DNA of 64,000 nucleotides from JBKEBQ01 sp047973225 (lineage in GTDB: Bacteria > Bacillota_I > Bacilli_A > Erysipelotrichales > Erysipelotrichaceae), in the NCBI GenBank assembly GCA_047973225.1, contig JBKEBQ010000044.1, positions 1 to 64,000 of the forward strand, read 5' to 3'. The stretch's first letter is position 1. Every line of letters starts with the position of its first letter. The notes below the pieces were generated by a model. That model saw nothing but the letters and a program-made list of their open reading frames with translations. It was not told the DNA's origin and ran no database searches. Of the stretch, positions 62,037 to 64,000 are shown one piece after another. The translations under genes and the position numbers were made by a program.

Positions 62037-64000
62037 ATGGCTAAGAAAGTAATAGCAGAAACAATAGAAGTGAGTCCTGCGCAACAAGAAGTAAATGCAT
62101 TGGTAGAAAAAGGTTTGGTGGCACTAGATGCATTTCGCAAATTAAATCAAGAACAAGTTGATTACATTGTTGCTAAGGCGAGCGTAGCAGCACTTGATCA
62201 ACACGGTGTGTTGGCAGAAGCGGCAGTAAAGGAAACGGGTCGTGGTGTATTTGAAGATAAAGCAACGAAAAACTTGTTTGCGTGTGAGCATGTAGTAAAT
62301 AGTATGCGTGGTTTGAAAACCGTTGGTATTATTGGCAAAGATGAGGAAGCAGGAATTGTTGAAATTGCAGACCCTGTTGGTGTCATTTGTGGAATTGTAC
62401 CAACAACCAATCCGACATCTACTGCAATTTTCAAGGCTTTAATTTCGTTAAAAACAAGAAATCCTATTATATTTTCATTTCATCCGAGTGCAAATGCATG
62501 TTCGCAACAAGCTGCAAAAGTTGTATATGATGCTGCCATTGCTGCAGGAGCACCAAAGGATTGTGTACAGTGGATCGCATCGCCTTCAATGGAAGGTACC
62601 AATGCACTTATGAATCATGAAGGCATTTCAACCATTTTAGCAACGGGTGGAAATGCGATGGTGAGAGCTGCTTATTCTTGTGGGAAACCAGCCCTTGGTG
62701 TAGGGGCAGGTAATGTACCTGCATACATTGAAAAATCAGCCAATATTAAGCAAGCAGCATATGATATTGTTATGTCAAAAGCGTTTGATAACGGGATGAT
62801 TTGTGCATCAGAACAAGCAGTTATTGTGGATCAAGAAATTTATGATGATGTAAAAGCAGAATTTAAGGCATATCATGTTTATTTCGCAAATGCCAAAGAA
62901 AAAGCAATGTTGGAATCATTTATGTTTGGTGTGCATAAAACAAGTGATGTAGAGAGTGCAAAGCTAAATGCAAATGTAGTTGGAAAACCAGCATCATGGA
63001 TTGCTGAACAAGCAGGGTTCAGTGTTCCAGAAAGAACCAATATTATTATTGCAGAGTGTAAAGAAGTGGGTGTGCGTGAGCCTTTGACAAGAGAAAAACT
63101 TTCTCCAGTATTGGCAATGCTAAAAGCAGATTCTTTGGAAGACGGTTTTGATAAAGCAAATGCAATGGTTGAATTTAATGGACTGGGTCACTCGGCAGCA
63201 GTGCACACAGCAAGTGAAGATATTTCCATTGCCTTTGGTGAGCGCATCAAGGCAATTCGGATTATTTGGAATGCCCCTTCTACCTTTGGTGGAATTGGTG
63301 ATGTGTATAATTCGTTCATTCCATCATTAACACTTGGCTGTGGTTCTTATGGGCGCAACTCTGTTGGCGGAAATGTAGGACCCATTAATTTATTAAATAT
63401 CAAAAAAGTAGGGAGACGTAAAAATAATATGCAATGGTTTAAAGTTCCACCAAAAATTTATTTTGAAAGAGATTCAATTACATACCTATCACAAATGGAA
63501 GGCATTAGCCGCGCAATGATTGTTACGGATAAAGTAATGATGGATTTGGGATATGTTGAAAAGGTATTGAAACAATTAAACTTACGTGAAAACAATGTAA
63601 AGGTTCAAATCTTTAGCAATGTGGAACCTGATCCAGATATTACAACGGTACAAAAAGGTGTGGATATGATGCGCAATTTTGAACCAGATGTGATCATTGC
63701 CCTTGGTGGAGGCTCACCTATGGATGCTGCTAAAGGAATGTGGTTATTCTATGAAGACCCGAATGTAAATTTTGATGATTTGAAACAGAAATTCATGGAT
63801 GTTCGTAAACGTGCCTTCCCTTACCCAAAATTGGGAGAGAAAGCAAAATTGGTTTGTATTCCTACAACTTCAGGAACGGGTTCAGAAGTAACCCCGTTTG
63901 CGGTTATTTCAGATAAAGCAAACAATAAGAAATATCCATTAGCTGATTATGCGCTAACACCAGATGTTGCCATTATTGATCCAGCCTTTACGATGAATTT
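62037..64000 (+). CDS. adhE: Bifunctional aldehyde/alcohol dehydrogenase AdhE (cut by the window end)
   Basis: The first 654 residues of an AdhE of about 870. The N-terminal half is the acetylating aldehyde dehydrogenase, with PVGVICGIVPTTNPTS (about 117-132) and the active-site Cys in FDNGMICASEQAV (near 257). A linker (about 440-460) leads to the iron-dependent alcohol dehydrogenase domain, whose NAD motif GGGSPMDAAK is at about 558-567; the iron ligands lie beyond the edge. It reduces acetyl-CoA to ethanol with two NADH. GGAGATGGAGG precedes the ATG. Confidence 0.95.
   Translation, partial: MAKKVIAETIEVSPAQQEVNALVEKGLVALDAFRKLNQEQVDYIVAKASVAALDQHGVLAEAAVKETGRGVFEDKATKNLFACEHVVNSMRGLKTVGIIGKDEEAGIVEIADPVGVICGIVPTTNPTSTAIFKALISLKTRNPIIFSFHPSANACSQQAAKVVYDAAIAAGAPKDCVQWIASPSMEGTNALMNHEGISTILATGGNAMVRAAYSCGKPALGVGAGNVPAYIEKSANIKQAAYDIVMSKAFDNGMICASEQAVIVDQEIYDDVKAEFKAYHVYFANAKEKAMLESFMFGVHKTSDVESAKLNANVVGKPASWIAEQAGFSVPERTNIIIAECKEVGVREPLTREKLSPVLAMLKADSLEDGFDKANAMVEFNGLGHSAAVHTASEDISIAFGERIKAIRIIWNAPSTFGGIGDVYNSFIPSLTLGCGSYGRNSVGGNVGPINLLNIKKVGRRKNNMQWFKVPPKIYFERDSITYLSQMEGISRAMIVTDKVMMDLGYVEKVLKQLNLRENNVKVQIFSNVEPDPDITTVQKGVDMMRNFEPDVIIALGGGSPMDAAKGMWLFYEDPNVNFDDLKQKFMDVRKRAFPYPKLGEKAKLVCIPTTSGTGSEVTPFAVISDKANNKKYPLADYALTPDVAIIDPAFTMN

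Overview
The window is AT-rich, densely coded DNA from a low-GC Gram-positive anaerobe (Bacillota). Supporting traits are strong Shine-Dalgarno sites, many Rho-independent hairpins, cdaA-cdaR-glmM synteny, Bmr-type ABC exporters, PRD/PTS genes, a soluble HydABC-type [FeFe] hydrogenase, D-lactate dehydrogenase and AdhE. The mixture suits a fermentative gut-type bacterium, possibly Erysipelotrichia. That assignment is inference; there is no rRNA here to confirm it.

Layout. 0-0.5 kb: broken IS3-family transposase. 0.5-12.8 kb: housekeeping genes (DUF4438 protein, a two-lobed aspartic protease, cyclophilin, SpoU methyltransferase, polysaccharide deacetylase, TypA, PepT, Tex, SGNH hydrolase, ACT/UPF0210 pair). 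13.1-17.3 kb: three-gene electron-bifurcating [FeFe] hydrogenase. 17.4-33.0 kb: DUF2130 protein, tandem U32 proteins, ProS, HAD, the c-di-AMP/GlmM cluster, a two-component system followed by MgtE, an LRR protein and a second HAD. 33.0-33.5 kb: tRNA-Ser, tRNA-Gly and a second transposase scrap. 33.5-38.0 kb: carbonic anhydrase, then a heterodimeric ABC exporter preceded by a 29-codon leader peptide and an attenuator-like hairpin. 38-47.2 kb: PRD regulator, DeoC, a SatD/DUF3307 pair with a well-defined operator-promoter, a 646-bp non-coding gap with a structured RNA candidate, then an ascorbate-family PTS (IIA, IIC, IIB) with a split transketolase. 47.7-49.5 kb: a second split transketolase. 50.2-53.6 kb: two tRNA-Arg genes, then DeoR regulator, ManA, HxlA and HxlB (ribulose monophosphate module). 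53.8-64 kb: VanY-type peptidase with an apparent 5' frameshift, CHAP-domain PcsB-like protein, aldo/keto reductase, Mga-like regulator, D-2-hydroxyacid dehydrogenase, MATE transporter and the 5' two thirds of adhE under cre sites.

How it fits together. Sugar enters through PTS systems, and pentose/hexose phosphates are interconverted by two transketolases, DeoC and the HxlAB pair. Reducing power is discharged by hydrogenase, D-lactate dehydrogenase and AdhE. The most unusual items are the SatD/DUF3307 unit (class III cyclase-like domain plus HTH, with a palindrome covering its own -35 box), the exporter leader peptide, the A7 tract that throws the VanY start out of frame, two TATAMT-N6-ATG promoters that predict leaderless mRNAs, the two-lobed aspartic protease, and the switch-like RNA at 42.5 kb.
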